Shown in pieces: positions 27,304-36,915 of a stretch of DNA of 64,000 nucleotides. The notes under the pieces are model-generated. The model was given only the letters and a program-made list of their open reading frames with translations. It ran no database searches and was not told where the DNA came from. Within the stretch, counting starts at the first letter, position 1. Each line of letters opens with the position of its first letter. The position numbers and the translations under genes are program-made. Origin of the DNA: Sphingobium sp. SCG-1. GTDB taxonomy: Bacteria > Pseudomonadota > Alphaproteobacteria > Sphingomonadales > Sphingomonadaceae. The stretch lies in assembly GCF_002953135.1 (NCBI RefSeq), contig NZ_CP026372.1, positions 558,001 through 622,000 on the forward strand, in the 5' to 3' direction.

Positions 27304-29361
27304 ATGAGTGGTGTGGGTTCGTTTGCGATAGACGGCGAAATCGGGATAATCTTTATCAATTCGCCGCCAGTCAACGCGCTCAGCGTCGACGTTCGAAAGG
27401 CGCTTTTTACAGGATTTGAAAGATATTTGTCCGACGATGCTGTGAAAGGTATCGTCGTCATGTGCGAAGGACGCACCTTCTTCGCCGGTGCTGACATCAC
27501 CTCCTTTGGGCGACCCCCCGAGGAGCCCATACTGCGTACCCTCCTCGCCAAGGTCGAGGAGGGGCCCAAGCCGGTCCTCGCCGCCATCCATGGCTTCGCG
27601 CTGGGCGGCGGTTATGAATTGGCTCTCCATTGCCATTATCGCATTGCATTGCCGTCGGTTGAACTGGGATTGCCAGAAGTCAATTTGGGCCTTCTGCCCG
27701 GCGCGGGCGGAACACAGCGACTGCCTCGCGTCGTCGGACCGAAGCTCGCGCTCGATCTGATCACCAGCGGTCGCAGGGTTTCGGCCGAGGAGGCGGTAGA
27801 ATTGGGTATGATTGATGGCTTGGCCAGGGAAGGCCATTTGCGTGAGGATGCGGTTGCATTCCTGCGTCAGGTGATCGTCGAGGGGAGGCCGCTTTGCCGC
27901 GTGCGCGATCGGCAGGAAAAGGTCGATCCTTTTAAAGGCGACCGCCAGCTGTTCGATGATTTCCGGGCGACGCACGCCCGGTCCTTCCGCGGTTTTACAG
28001 CGCCAGAAAACATCATCAAGGCAATTGAGGCCGCTGTAGAATTGCCGTTCGACGAGGGGATGGCGCGCGAATCGGAACTTTTCTTCGAGTTACGTGGATC
28101 GCCCAGAAGCGAAGCACTGCGCCATCTGTTCTTTGCCGAGCGTCAGGCGGCGAAGATTCCCGATGTGCCGAAGGATACGCCTTCTAGACCGATAAGGTCA
28201 GTCGGCGTGATCGGAGCGGGAACGATGGGTGGCGGGATCACCATGAACTTCCTGAATGCTGGAATCCCCGTGACTCTGGTGGAAATGAAGCAGGAAGCAC
28301 TTGATCACGGTATTGCCGTTATCGGCAAGAATTATGAACGAACTGCGAAAAAAGGCCGTCTGACCGCGGAAGAACTCGAACAACGCATGGAGCTGCTCAC
28401 GCCCGCCTTGGATTTGTCTGCGTTGTCAGATGTCGATCTTATAGTCGAAGCGGTGTTCGAGGACATTGCCGTCAAAAAGGATATTTTTGGCAAGCTGGAC
28501 AAAATCGCTAAGCCGGGTGCTATCCTGGCGTCCAACACCTCCTATCTGGATCTCGATGAGATCGCGGCAGCCACTGGCCGTCCCGAAGACGTAGTCGGTC
28601 TGCACTTTTTCTCCCCGGCAAATGTGATGCGACTGTTGGAAGTCGTGCGCGGCGAAAAGACCTCCAAAGAGGTGATTGCAGCCGCAATGAAGCTCGGAAA
28701 GACGATAGGCAAAGTCGCGGTCCTTAGCCGGGTGTGCTATGGATTCATCGCCAATCGCATCATGTCCAAACGCGGCGAGCAATCTTATCGGCTGGTGCTT
28801 GAAGGCCCAAGCCCCGAACAGATTGACAAGGCAATCTATGACTATGGGTTCGCCATGGGGCCGTTCCAGATGGCGGATCTGGTGGGGCTTGACGTCATCA
28901 AAAGCTCGGAACGTAACCTCCGCGGCGACTTCGTGGCCGCCGGCCGTCTAGGTCAGAAGAACGGCAAAGGCTTCTATGATTATGATGAGAACCGGAAAAT
29001 TTCCTCCTCGCCCGAGGCTGCACGTCTGATCACGGCCTTTGCGGACTATAAGCAGGCGAAGAACAAGGGTAAGAAAACGGAAGAAGACATTGTTGCCCGG
29101 CTATTATATCCGGTGGTCAATGAAGGTGCGAAGCTGCTGGAGGAAGGCATTGCATTGCGCGCTTCCGACATCGATATCGCAGCGGTGTTGGGGTATAACT
29201 GGCCGGCCTATATGGGGGGGCCGATGTTCTGGGCCGATACGGTCGGCCTCCCCAAAGTCGTTGAGGTCTTAAAAGCACTCGAGGCCGAGCACGGCGCGGC
29301 CTTCCGGCCGGCGAAGCTGCTCGAAGAAAAAGCGGAAAGAGGTGAGACCTTCTGTGAGTGA
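27304..29361 (+). CDS. Bifunctional enoyl-CoA hydratase / 3-hydroxyacyl-CoA dehydrogenase (FadB/FadJ-like)
   Basis: 685 residues in the usual order. The crotonase domain (about 1-190) has both glutamates, in 'GGGYELALH' and 'GLPEVNLGLLPGAGG'. The dehydrogenase NAD domain starts near residue 300 with 'GVIGAGTMGGG', followed by 'SNTSYLDLDEIA', 'GLHFFSPAN' and the two C-terminal dehydrogenase domains. It performs hydration and oxidation in one protein. AAGGAG precedes the ATG. A thiolase gene follows 41 bases later, as in many fad operons. Confidence 0.94.
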   Translation: MSGVGSFAIDGEIGIIFINSPPVNALSVDVRKALFTGFERYLSDDAVKGIVVMCEGRTFFAGADITSFGRPPEEPILRTLLAKVEEGPKPVLAAIHGFALGGGYELALHCHYRIALPSVELGLPEVNLGLLPGAGGTQRLPRVVGPKLALDLITSGRRVSAEEAVELGMIDGLAREGHLREDAVAFLRQVIVEGRPLCRVRDRQEKVDPFKGDRQLFDDFRATHARSFRGFTAPENIIKAIEAAVELPFDEGMARESELFFELRGSPRSEALRHLFFAERQAAKIPDVPKDTPSRPIRSVGVIGAGTMGGGITMNFLNAGIPVTLVEMKQEALDHGIAVIGKNYERTAKKGRLTAEELEQRMELLTPALDLSALSDVDLIVEAVFEDIAVKKDIFGKLDKIAKPGAILASNTSYLDLDEIAAATGRPEDVVGLHFFSPANVMRLLEVVRGEKTSKEVIAAAMKLGKTIGKVAVLSRVCYGFIANRIMSKRGEQSYRLVLEGPSPEQIDKAIYDYGFAMGPFQMADLVGLDVIKSSERNLRGDFVAAGRLGQKNGKGFYDYDENRKISSSPEAARLITAFADYKQAKNKGKKTEEDIVARLLYPVVNEGAKLLEEGIALRASDIDIAAVLGYNWPAYMGGPMFWADTVGLPKVVEVLKALEAEHGAAFRPAKLLEEKAERGETFCE

Positions 29362-29402
29362 AATGTCGCACTATTTATAATTGATCCCAAAAGGAACGAT
29401 TG

Positions 29403-30635
29403 ATGGCCGAGGCCTATATTATCGATGCATGCCGCACACCGCGCGGAACCGGTAAGTCGGACAAGAGCAAGCTTGCCTCGCTGCATCCGCAGCAACTTGC
29501 CGCGACAGTCCTGCGTGCATTAGCAAAACGCACCAAAATCGATACCGCCGATATCGACGACGTAATCTGGTCGGTGGGTATCCCGCTTGGCAAACAGAGC
29601 AAGAACCTGGGACGGATGGCTGCGATGGACGCAGGTTATAACATCGGCGTCAGCGGAGTAACGCTTGCCCGCGCCTGCGGCGGCGGTATCACGACTGTGA
29701 ACTTCGCTACGGCGTCGATCATGGCAGGAATGGAGCATTTGATTGTGGCCGGCGGTTCGGAAATGATGTCCTACACCAATACGCTTCCCCCCGATACGCT
29801 CGGCATCGGCTGTGGCAATCCCAGCTTGCGTCATCATCATCCTCAGCCCCATCAGGGTGTAGCTGCCGATGCGATTGCCGCAATGGAGGGTATAGACCGC
29901 GAAGCACTGGACCGGCTGGCAGTGGAAAGTCAGCGGCGGGCGGCGATCGCAATCCAAGAAGGCTGGTTTGAAAAGAGCATCGTTCCGATCTCTGCGGAGG
30001 ACGGAACCGTGCTGCTCGCCCAGGACGAACATCCGCGTCCCCAAACCACCTATGAGAGCCTGGCCGGGCTGCGGCCTGCATTCGAGGAGGCAGCCGACTC
30101 TCCGGGTGGACCGGATGGTACGACCAATCGTGAACTGATCAACGAAGTCTATCGGGACCTCCAATGGACAGGTGCCCATCACGCCGGCACCTCGTCGGGC
30201 GTAGTAGACGGCGCGGCCGCTTTACTGATTGCTTCGGGCGACTATATCGAGAAGCACCGTCTGAAGCCGCGCGCGCGCATTGTCTCCTATGTCAATCATG
30301 GCGACTGTCCGACGCTGATGCTCAATGGCCCGGTTCCGGCAGCAAAAAAGCTGTTGGAGAAAGTCGGCTTGACCAAGGATAAAATTGATCTTTGGGAAGT
30401 GAATGAAGCGTTTGCGGTGGTCTTGGAAAAATTCATCCGCGACCTCGACATCGACCGGGATAAGATCAACGTCAATGGTGGCGCTTTGGCGCTCGGCCAC
30501 CCGATCGGAGCAACGGGCTCGATACTGATAGGTACTCTGCTGGACGAACTGGAGCGCCGAGATCTCAAGCGCGGCGTTGTGACAATGTGCGCCGCTGGGG
30601 GGATGGCGCCCGCCATCCTCATCGAACGGGCTTGA
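29403..30635 (+). CDS. Thiolase (acetyl-CoA acetyltransferase family)
   Basis: 410 residues from the ATG at 29403 with AAGGA ahead; a TTG just before it is in frame but not needed. Cys92 in 'ARACGGGITT', 'NEAFAVVLE', His366 in 'LALGHPIGATG' and Cys396 in 'TMCAAGG' complete the active site. The cysteine loop 'ACGGG' differs from the 'CGSGLQA' of the other thiolase, pointing to a different chain length or branching. It ends the core operon. Confidence 0.92.
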   Translation: MAEAYIIDACRTPRGTGKSDKSKLASLHPQQLAATVLRALAKRTKIDTADIDDVIWSVGIPLGKQSKNLGRMAAMDAGYNIGVSGVTLARACGGGITTVNFATASIMAGMEHLIVAGGSEMMSYTNTLPPDTLGIGCGNPSLRHHHPQPHQGVAADAIAAMEGIDREALDRLAVESQRRAAIAIQEGWFEKSIVPISAEDGTVLLAQDEHPRPQTTYESLAGLRPAFEEAADSPGGPDGTTNRELINEVYRDLQWTGAHHAGTSSGVVDGAAALLIASGDYIEKHRLKPRARIVSYVNHGDCPTLMLNGPVPAAKKLLEKVGLTKDKIDLWEVNEAFAVVLEKFIRDLDIDRDKINVNGGALALGHPIGATGSILIGTLLDELERRDLKRGVVTMCAAGGMAPAILIERA

Positions 30636-31016
30636 CACAGGACCACAAGCGCGGCCAGCCATGAAGTGCTGGTCGAGAAGACCTGTCCCGATCTCTCCAG
30701 CTTGGTCTCTTTCGAGAGAAAATCAACTGATACGATCAGCGAAAATCGCCGGTGTGCCCATACTCTCTGATAAAGGTTCGTAAACGGCTAAGGGGCAACC
30801 AAGGTCTTCGCGGCGATCAGGGCTTGCATCCCGGCAAGATTTTGACGTCCTGCGATGGTGTCGTGGCTGCGCTGGCCACTGGCGAAGTACGCTCCGCGAC
30901 ATTCCGACGCCATTGCGGCAGCCGGCGCGCCTCTGTGCCGGTTTGCGCTTCTTGACGCGAGGCGGATAATATCTGGCGTGCTCCGACGTGCTTTGCATGA
31001 TGTCGTCGTTGTCCCT
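30636..31016. other. Gene-free gap between convergent operons
   Basis: No supported gene. Short minus-strand frames look like unconnected fragments and no domain was recognised. It lies between the thiolase (plus) and a crotonase gene (minus), so transcripts from both sides converge here. No strong hairpin with a T-tract was found. Confidence 0.5.
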
Positions 31017-31844
31017 TCAGCGTCCGGTAAAGCGCGGCGGACGTTTCTCCTTGAAAGATGCTATGCCTTCACGAAAGTCTTCGGTCTGCATACAGGCGCG
31101 CGTTTCGTCCATTGAGTCTGCCAGCGCGTCGGCATAACTGGTAGCGCGCGCACGCCAGAGCTGGCGCTTGATGATGCCTCCGGTGCGTGGCGATGTCAGT
31201 CGCGCCATCTCATCGGCATAGGCCACCGCTTTTTCGACCAATGTAGATTGGTCATGAACTTGTTGAGCCAGACCGATCCGCAACGCTTCCTCAATGAATA
31301 TTTTGCGCGCGGAGAGCAGCATGTCGGTAGCCGCCGCGAACCCTACGACCGCCGCAAGGCTAGACGCGAGGCCGGTCTCTGCCACCAACCCGCGATTCGC
31401 AAAGGGCGCAAGAAAATAGGCGTTTCTCGAGGCGAGGCGGATATCGCACATCACCGCGAGCGCCAACCCAACTCCGGCGCAGGGTCCGTTGATCGCCGCG
31501 ATCACTGGCTTGGGTATCGCTTGGGGCGCGCTGTAGCGGTTCAGCAATTCGGGCGGCGCTATGCCTTCAAGCGCCTGATACTTGCCTTGAGCCTTCCCCC
31601 GCTCCGGTAGTGTCGGCCCTTCGCCCGATTGCGAGAAGTCGGACAGTCGCTGCATGTCCGCACCGGCACAGAAGGCCCGCCCAGCGCCGGTCAGGACGAC
31701 GGCTCGTACTTGGTCATCCAGTGCGACTTCAACCATCACCCGGTCGAAGAGACGCCCCATTTCGCTGTCCATGGCATTAAGCCGATCGGGGCGGCTCAGA
31801 GTGACCAACGCTACTCTATCGTGCATCTCTAATACGACATGCAT
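31017..31844 (-). CDS. Enoyl-CoA hydratase/isomerase family protein
   Basis: 275 residues of the crotonase fold: 'GAGRAFCAGADMQRL' forms the CoA-binding and oxyanion part, and 'NGPCAGVGLALAVM' the second oxyanion loop. The first catalytic Glu is Ala here ('VGLALA'), while 'GLVAETG' keeps an acidic residue in the region of the second. A plain hydratase reaction is therefore doubtful; isomerase, hydrolase or ring-cleaving activities are known for such variants. GGGG lies ahead of the ATG. Confidence 0.85.
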   Translation of the reverse strand: MHVVLEMHDRVALVTLSRPDRLNAMDSEMGRLFDRVMVEVALDDQVRAVVLTGAGRAFCAGADMQRLSDFSQSGEGPTLPERGKAQGKYQALEGIAPPELLNRYSAPQAIPKPVIAAINGPCAGVGLALAVMCDIRLASRNAYFLAPFANRGLVAETGLASSLAAVVGFAAATDMLLSARKIFIEEALRIGLAQQVHDQSTLVEKAVAYADEMARLTSPRTGGIIKRQLWRARATSYADALADSMDETRACMQTEDFREGIASFKEKRPPRFTGR

Positions 31845-32504
31845 CTTTAATCCCCCAGCCTTTCCCCAAACGCCCGATGTGATCCCGCCAATACGTTCAA
31901 ACGCATTTCATCATCATAATAATATAGATGTAAGGAATGTAAAATGATAGGGGAAGTCGATCAGGCTGCTTCGAGTTCGCACAGCTTGATCCCCAAAAGG
32001 ATGTCTTTGTACGTGCCATTTGCTTGAAGGGATGTAGAGAGTGTTTCTACGGAATATGCCTAATAGTTTCCGCGTCATCGTCGACAGCCAGAATTCCGAC
32101 TTGGTCTGGGATCGCCACGAGAGATGTGCCAAAGGCAGAGTAATGGATCGGTTCATTGGGACGACTGAGTCTTCGTGTCGTACCGTAAGACCTGAAAGCG
32201 TGGGCCTGGGCTTCTGCTCTATGCCTTTTGCCTTGTTCTAGACGGCGGCAGCTCTAAGCCAACTGGGTATGGCCTCAGGCGATTTCTGTCGAGCCACGAT
32301 TCATCCGTTCACTGAGGTCCAGAGAGGAATGGTGGCGCTGCACGAGGTGTCGAAGGTTGATAAAGCTGGCAATTCGGCGCCTGCCTTGCAAGCCACGGCA
32401 TTCCATAGGTGCAGACTGTCGTCAGGGGAGGGTACGGGGATGCGAGTTTTCACGATACAGCCGCCCCTCGCCTGTTCCTAAAGAGAATATGTTGAGAGGA
32501 TGAC
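31845..32504. other. Long gap upstream of the SDR/CoA-transferase operon
   Basis: No supported gene in about 660 bases. A short stretch on the minus strand near 32050-32120 reads 'GILAVDDDAET', which resembles the beginning of a response-regulator receiver domain, but a stop follows at once and the resemblance may be chance. A 70-codon plus-strand frame at 32269 has no recognisable content. The sequence may be the remains of deleted genes. Confidence 0.45.
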
Positions 32505-33257
32505 ATGAAAAACTCTGAGCTGCTTGCCGGGAAGCGTGCCTTAGTGACTGGCGCATCGAGCGGGATTGGCCACTATTTTGCACGGCTCCTCGCCGATCAT
32601 GGCGCTCAAGTCATTGCGGGCGCGCGCAGAGTAGCCATGCTGGATACGCTTGCTGCTGAGATCAAGGCAGCTGGCGGGCAGTGCAAGATCGTTTTGCTCG
32701 ACGTCGCGGACAAAGCTTCGGTGACTGCGGCCGTCGAGCAGATCGGGGTCTGCGACATACTGGTCAACAACGCAGGTATAGTGCGGGACGGCTCGGCGTT
32801 ATTACAGACTGAAGAAGATTGGGACGCAGTGCTGGACACCAATCTAAAGGGCATGTTCATAATGTCGCAGGCCATAGCGAAGGGCATGAAGGAGAGAGGG
32901 CAAGGAACGATTATCAACATCGCGTCAGTTCTTGGCCTGCGACAGGCAGGTGGAGTATCGAGCTATGCGGTTTCCAAGGCCGGCGCCATACAATTGACCA
33001 AAACACTGGCATTGGAATGGGCGCGTTTTGGGATCAGGGTCAATGCTCTGGCTCCCGGCTATCTCGCGACCGAAATCAACGCAAATCTGTGGAAGAGCGA
33101 CCCGGGCAAAGCGCTCATCAACCGTATTCCGCAGCGGCGCCTGGGCCAATTGGAAGACCTTGCCGGGCCGATGCTCCTACTAGCGTCTGAGCAGTCGGCA
33201 TATATGACTGGCTCAGTTATTACGGTGGATGGCGGCCATCTCGTGAGCAGTCTTTGA
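32505..33257 (+). CDS. SDR family oxidoreductase (FabG-like)
   Basis: 250 residues with 'VTGASSGIGHYFARLLADHG', 'LVNNAGIV', Ser in 'NIASVLG' and 'SSYAVSKAGA' as the catalytic pair, ending in 'VITVDGGH'. A 3-hydroxyacyl or alcohol dehydrogenase role is likely. GAGAGGA precedes the ATG, and CoA-transferase subunit A follows 10 bases later in the same operon. Confidence 0.9.
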   Translation: MKNSELLAGKRALVTGASSGIGHYFARLLADHGAQVIAGARRVAMLDTLAAEIKAAGGQCKIVLLDVADKASVTAAVEQIGVCDILVNNAGIVRDGSALLQTEEDWDAVLDTNLKGMFIMSQAIAKGMKERGQGTIINIASVLGLRQAGGVSSYAVSKAGAIQLTKTLALEWARFGIRVNALAPGYLATEINANLWKSDPGKALINRIPQRRLGQLEDLAGPMLLLASEQSAYMTGSVITVDGGHLVSSL

Positions 33258-33267
33258 GGAGTACCAG

Positions 33268-33975
33268 ATGGCGAGAAAAATATATGACGATGCCGCCGAA
33301 GCCCTAGCCGGTCTGTTGTTTGATGGAATGGCCATTGCGGCGGGCGGTTTTGGTTTGTGCGGCATACCCGAGACGCTGATTGAAGCGATCAAGCGGAGCG
33401 GCACCAAGGGCATTACTGCGGTATCAAACAATGCAGGGGTGGATGATTTCGGGTTGGGCAAATTGCTCAGAACCCATCAGATCAATAAAATGATATCGTC
33501 ATATGTCGGCGAAAATGCCGAATTCGAGCGTCAATACCTATCCGGCGAACTGGAGATCGAGTTTTCACCGCAAGGGACACTGGCTGAGCGCATGCGGGCA
33601 GGGGGGGCAGGGATCCCGGCGTTTTACACTCGGACAGGTGTTGGGACGCCGATCGCCGAAGGCAAGGAACTGCGCGAATTTTCGGGCGAGAAATATGTCA
33701 TGGAAAAAGGGATCGTTGCCGACCTCGCAATCGTGAAAGCCTGGAAGGGCGACGAATTCGGCAATTTGGTCTACCGCAAATCGGCGCGCAACTTCAATCC
33801 CATGGTTGCAACGTGCGGCCGTGTAACAGTGGCGGAGGTCGAACATATTGTGCCTACAGGGTCGCTTGATCCTGATACCATTCATACCCCGGGAATTTTT
33901 GTTCAGCGGCTTATCCTCGCCACGATGAACGAGAAACGGATCGAGCAGCGCACGATTCGTCAGGAGGTCAGGTGA
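33268..33975 (+). CDS. 3-oxoacid CoA-transferase, subunit A
   Basis: 235 residues. The N-terminal 'AIAAGGFGLCGIPETLI' glycine loop, 'SNNAGVDDFGLG' and 'GNLVYRKSARNFNP' are standard for the alpha subunit of succinyl-CoA:3-oxoacid CoA-transferase and related enzymes. It moves CoA from succinyl-CoA (or another donor) to a 3-oxoacid with subunit B. GAGGAG lies ahead of the ATG and the stop overlaps the B start (TGATG). Confidence 0.94.
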   Translation: MARKIYDDAAEALAGLLFDGMAIAAGGFGLCGIPETLIEAIKRSGTKGITAVSNNAGVDDFGLGKLLRTHQINKMISSYVGENAEFERQYLSGELEIEFSPQGTLAERMRAGGAGIPAFYTRTGVGTPIAEGKELREFSGEKYVMEKGIVADLAIVKAWKGDEFGNLVYRKSARNFNPMVATCGRVTVAEVEHIVPTGSLDPDTIHTPGIFVQRLILATMNEKRIEQRTIRQEVR

Positions 33976-34631
33976 TGAACGAAGCGAGATCCGGCTGGGA
34001 CCGTGAGGGCATGGCGGCGCGCGCGGCACGCGAGATGCAGGATGGGTTCTGTGTGAACCTCGGCATCGGCATTCCCACTTTGGTCGCCAACCATATCGCA
34101 CCGGGGATCGACGTGACCTTCCAATCTGAGAATGGCATTCTTGGTATCGGGCCCTTTCCAACCGAACCTGAGGTGGACCCGGACCTCATCAATGCAGGCA
34201 AGCAAACCATCACCGAAATCGACAGGACAAGCTATGCATCCTCTGCGGAAAGCTTTGGCATGATCCGTGGTGGTCATATCGATCTTTCGGTACTCGGAGC
34301 AATGGAAGTGGCCCAGAATGGCGATTTGGCAAACTGGATGGTACCGGGCCGAGTGGTGAAGGGGCCGGGCGGAGCTATGGATCTGGTGGCCGGTGTTCGA
34401 AAAATCATAGTGTTGATGGACCACTTGGCCAAGGACGGCACCATGAAATTCCGGAAGACCTGCACCTTGCCGCTTACCGGAACCAATGTGGTCGACGTGC
34501 TCATCACCAGCCTGGCCGTGTTCAGTCGGATGGACCGGCAAGCGCCATTCCAGATGATCGAATTGGCGCCGGGCATCAGCGCCGCACAAGTCCGCGCATC
34601 GACCGAGGCATATTTTGAGGAGAAGTTGTGA
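33975..34631 (+). CDS. 3-oxoacid CoA-transferase, subunit B
   Basis: 218 residues from the ATG at 33975, 7 bases after AGGAGG. The catalytic glutamate is Glu52 in 'QSENGILGIG'; 'GLGI'-like glycines and 'KCTLPLTG'-like sequence ('KTCTLPLTG') follow. Start and stop are both coupled by one-base overlaps to subunit A and to the dehydrogenase downstream, so all three are made together. Confidence 0.94.
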   Translation: MNEARSGWDREGMAARAAREMQDGFCVNLGIGIPTLVANHIAPGIDVTFQSENGILGIGPFPTEPEVDPDLINAGKQTITEIDRTSYASSAESFGMIRGGHIDLSVLGAMEVAQNGDLANWMVPGRVVKGPGGAMDLVAGVRKIIVLMDHLAKDGTMKFRKTCTLPLTGTNVVDVLITSLAVFSRMDRQAPFQMIELAPGISAAQVRASTEAYFEEKL

Positions 34632-35799
34632 TGCCGAGTGATCGCGCAAGGAACATCGCCGATCGAGTGGAAGCTTTCGTTCGTGAGGTCGTCATCCCCT
34701 TCGAAGGAGATTTGCGTTGCGGAAGTCATGGCCCTGCCGAGGCCTTGGTGCTGGAAATGCGTGCAAAAGCGCGCGAAGCGAAGGTGATGACGCCGCACAT
34801 CCTGGAGGATGGGTCGCACCTGAAGCAGCGAGAAACTGCTCTCGTGCTCCAGAAGTCCGGTCTTTCCCCGCTCGGTCCGGTTGCAGTCAACACCATGGTG
34901 CCGGACGAAGGCAATATGTTCCTTCTCGGCAAGATGGCCAACCAAGCGCAGAAAGAACGATCCCTGCGTCCGTTCGTCGCAGGCGAGGCACGGTCCGCCT
35001 TTTTTACGACGGAACCGGCCATTGAAGGCGGCGCCGGGTCGGATTCCTCGATGATGAAGACAATATGTTATCGGGACGGCGACCATTGGGTCGTGAACGG
35101 GCGCAAAACCTTCATCACGGGCGCCGATGGTGCGAAAGTAGGCATCGTAATGGCCAAGTCAGAGGATGGCGCTTGCATGTTCCTGGTCGACCTGCCCGAT
35201 CCCGCGATCCGTATCGAGCGGGTTCTCAACACGATCAACAGCTCCATGCCGGGGGGCACTCCGTCGTGAAGATCGACAATTTGCGTATTGCGGCCGATCA
35301 AATGCTGGGAAAGAGCGGCGAGGGTTTCAAATATGCGCAGGTGCGCCTCGCTCCGGCGCGGCTGTCCCATTGCATGCGCTGGCAGGGTGCCGCCACCCGC
35401 GCTCATGAGATCGCAACGGCTTATGCCTGCAAGCGGGAGGCATTTGGCAAGCTGTTGGTCGATCATGAAGGGGTCGGCTTCATGCTGGCCGAGAACATGA
35501 TCGACTTGAAGCAATCGGAGCTGATGATTGACTGGTGCGCGGACGTGCTGGACAGCGGCGTAGCGGGAACGGCTGAAAGCTCGATGGCCAAGGTGGCTGT
35601 ATCCGAAGCGCTGATGCGCGTAGCCGATCGCTGCGTCCAGGTGTTGGGCGGCACGGGAGTTTCCGGCGACACGGTGGTCGAACAGATATTTCGCGAAATC
35701 CGCGCCTTTCGGATCTATGATGGGCCGACAGAGGTCCACAAATGGAGCCTCGCCAAAAGAATCAAGCGCAATTACGGCGAAACCGTGGAGGCGGCATGA
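34631..35799 (+). pseudogene. ACAD10/11-like acyl-CoA dehydrogenase with one frameshift
   Basis: Two frames together give one protein. The first ends at 35269; the second carries on from about 35250 to 35799. The break is at a run of six G at 35251-35256: a seventh G would restore one continuous frame ('SSMPGGHSVVKI'). N-terminal 'FFTTEPAIEGGAGSDSS' and C-terminal 'RIYDGPTEVHKW' (Asp in place of the SCAD Glu) resemble the ACAD10/11 group. That group works with a kinase-like phosphotransferase domain on 4-hydroxyacyl-CoA, and a broken phosphotransferase follows directly here. A sequencing error cannot be excluded. Confidence 0.85.
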
Positions 35800-36090
35800 G
35801 CGCGCCCGCAGACGAAAATCAGGGCCGACAGAGGTTCGCGCGGGATATGGCTTCGATGGCCGAGCCCTCGACGTCTGGATGCGTGATAATGTCGAAGGCT
35901 ATGAGGGGCCGCTGAATGTAGAGCAATTTCGCGGGGTCAATCCAATCCGACGTACAAGCTCATCACGCCGAAGCGCAATTATGTCTTGCGGCGCAAACCG
36001 CCTGGTCAGATACTAAAAGGCGCGCACGCGGTCGAGCGCGAGGCCAAGGTAATGGGTGCATTGGGCCGCCAGGGATTTCCCGTGCCTCCC
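35796..36090 (+). pseudogene. Phosphotransferase (APH/ACAD11-N type), N-terminal remnant
   Basis: Starts with an ATGA overlap on the dehydrogenase. It reads 'VRAGYGFDGRALDVWMRDNV', 'GPLNVEQFRG', then after a frame change 'NPTYKLITPKRNYVLRRK', then 'AHAVEREAKVMGALGRQGFP'. This is the nucleotide-binding N-lobe of the phosphotransferases related to aminoglycoside kinases. Homology stops near 36090 and the C-lobe with the 'HGD' catalytic loop is absent. The remnant is a 3'-truncated, frameshifted gene. Confidence 0.8.
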
Positions 36091-36210
36091 AGCGGCGGCA
36101 ATAGGTTGATCCTGAATGAGCTAGCTCGGCCCGGCGATGGCACTAGGACAAGGACCGACTCAATTGAGATCGAGCATAACTTTAATAGGGCGCGCGGTCG
36201 TAGGCCTGCA

Positions 36211-36915
36211 TTAAGATTTCGAACCGTCTCTGCGTTCTTGGCCGGAAGTTGCGGTGCGAGATCCAGTAGGGATATTGTTCTTCACCGCATCGACTATGCC
36301 TTGTGCCACGACGGAGGCGCTGAGTACCCGAGGGGCGTCGGATGGCTGAAGGTTTCGATCGGGTCGGCTGCTTCCGGCCGCTCTCGTCGTCTCGTCGATA
36401 CGGGTTGGGACCGGACCGGGACAGGCCGAAGTTACGCCCATCTCATAAGGCATCGTTTCCTCGCGCAACACGTCCGCCAGTGCGACGACTCCTGCCTTCG
36501 CGGCGGAATAGCCCCGATGCGCGCGAGCGGCTCGATTCCTGCCAGGGAAGCCGTGATCACGGCATAGCGCGCCCACGGTCGGTCGTGCCGGCGACGAAGC
36601 AATGGATGCCGTTATATACTGCGGTAAGGTGGATGCGGATCATGCGACCGAAATGCTCGGGCGGCATGTCTGCGAGTGTGTTGCCGCAAGCGCCGATACC
36701 GGCATTGTTGCACAGGATGTCGACCGGGCCGAAGCGGTTTTCGACGTCAATCTTGACCTGCGCCCATGCTTCTCGATTCGAGATGTCAAGCGGCGACGTT
36801 ATCACTTCCCCTGCGATTTCTCCGACAACCTTTTGCAGGCGGTCTTCGTCGATATCGGCCAGTATGACTTTGCAGCCTTGGGCGGCGAACCCTTCGCCCA
36901 TCGGACCGGCCCCGG
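36211..36915 (-). pseudogene. SDR family oxidoreductase remnant
   Basis: On the minus strand the first part reads 'AGAGPMGEGFAAQGCKVILA', 'DISNREAWAQV', 'ILCNNAGIG'; after a frame change near 36560 it goes on with 'GYSAAKAGVVALADVLREE' (the Y-x-x-x-K pair) and 'ACPGPVPTRI'. The start codon and the first strand are missing: the sequence runs in frame straight out of an MFS gene. It is therefore 5'-truncated and frameshifted. Confidence 0.8.

Noticed and set aside
32040..32130. A possible response-regulator start ('GILAVDDDAET') on the minus strand
   Set aside because: Only about a dozen residues match before a stop codon; too short to separate from chance.
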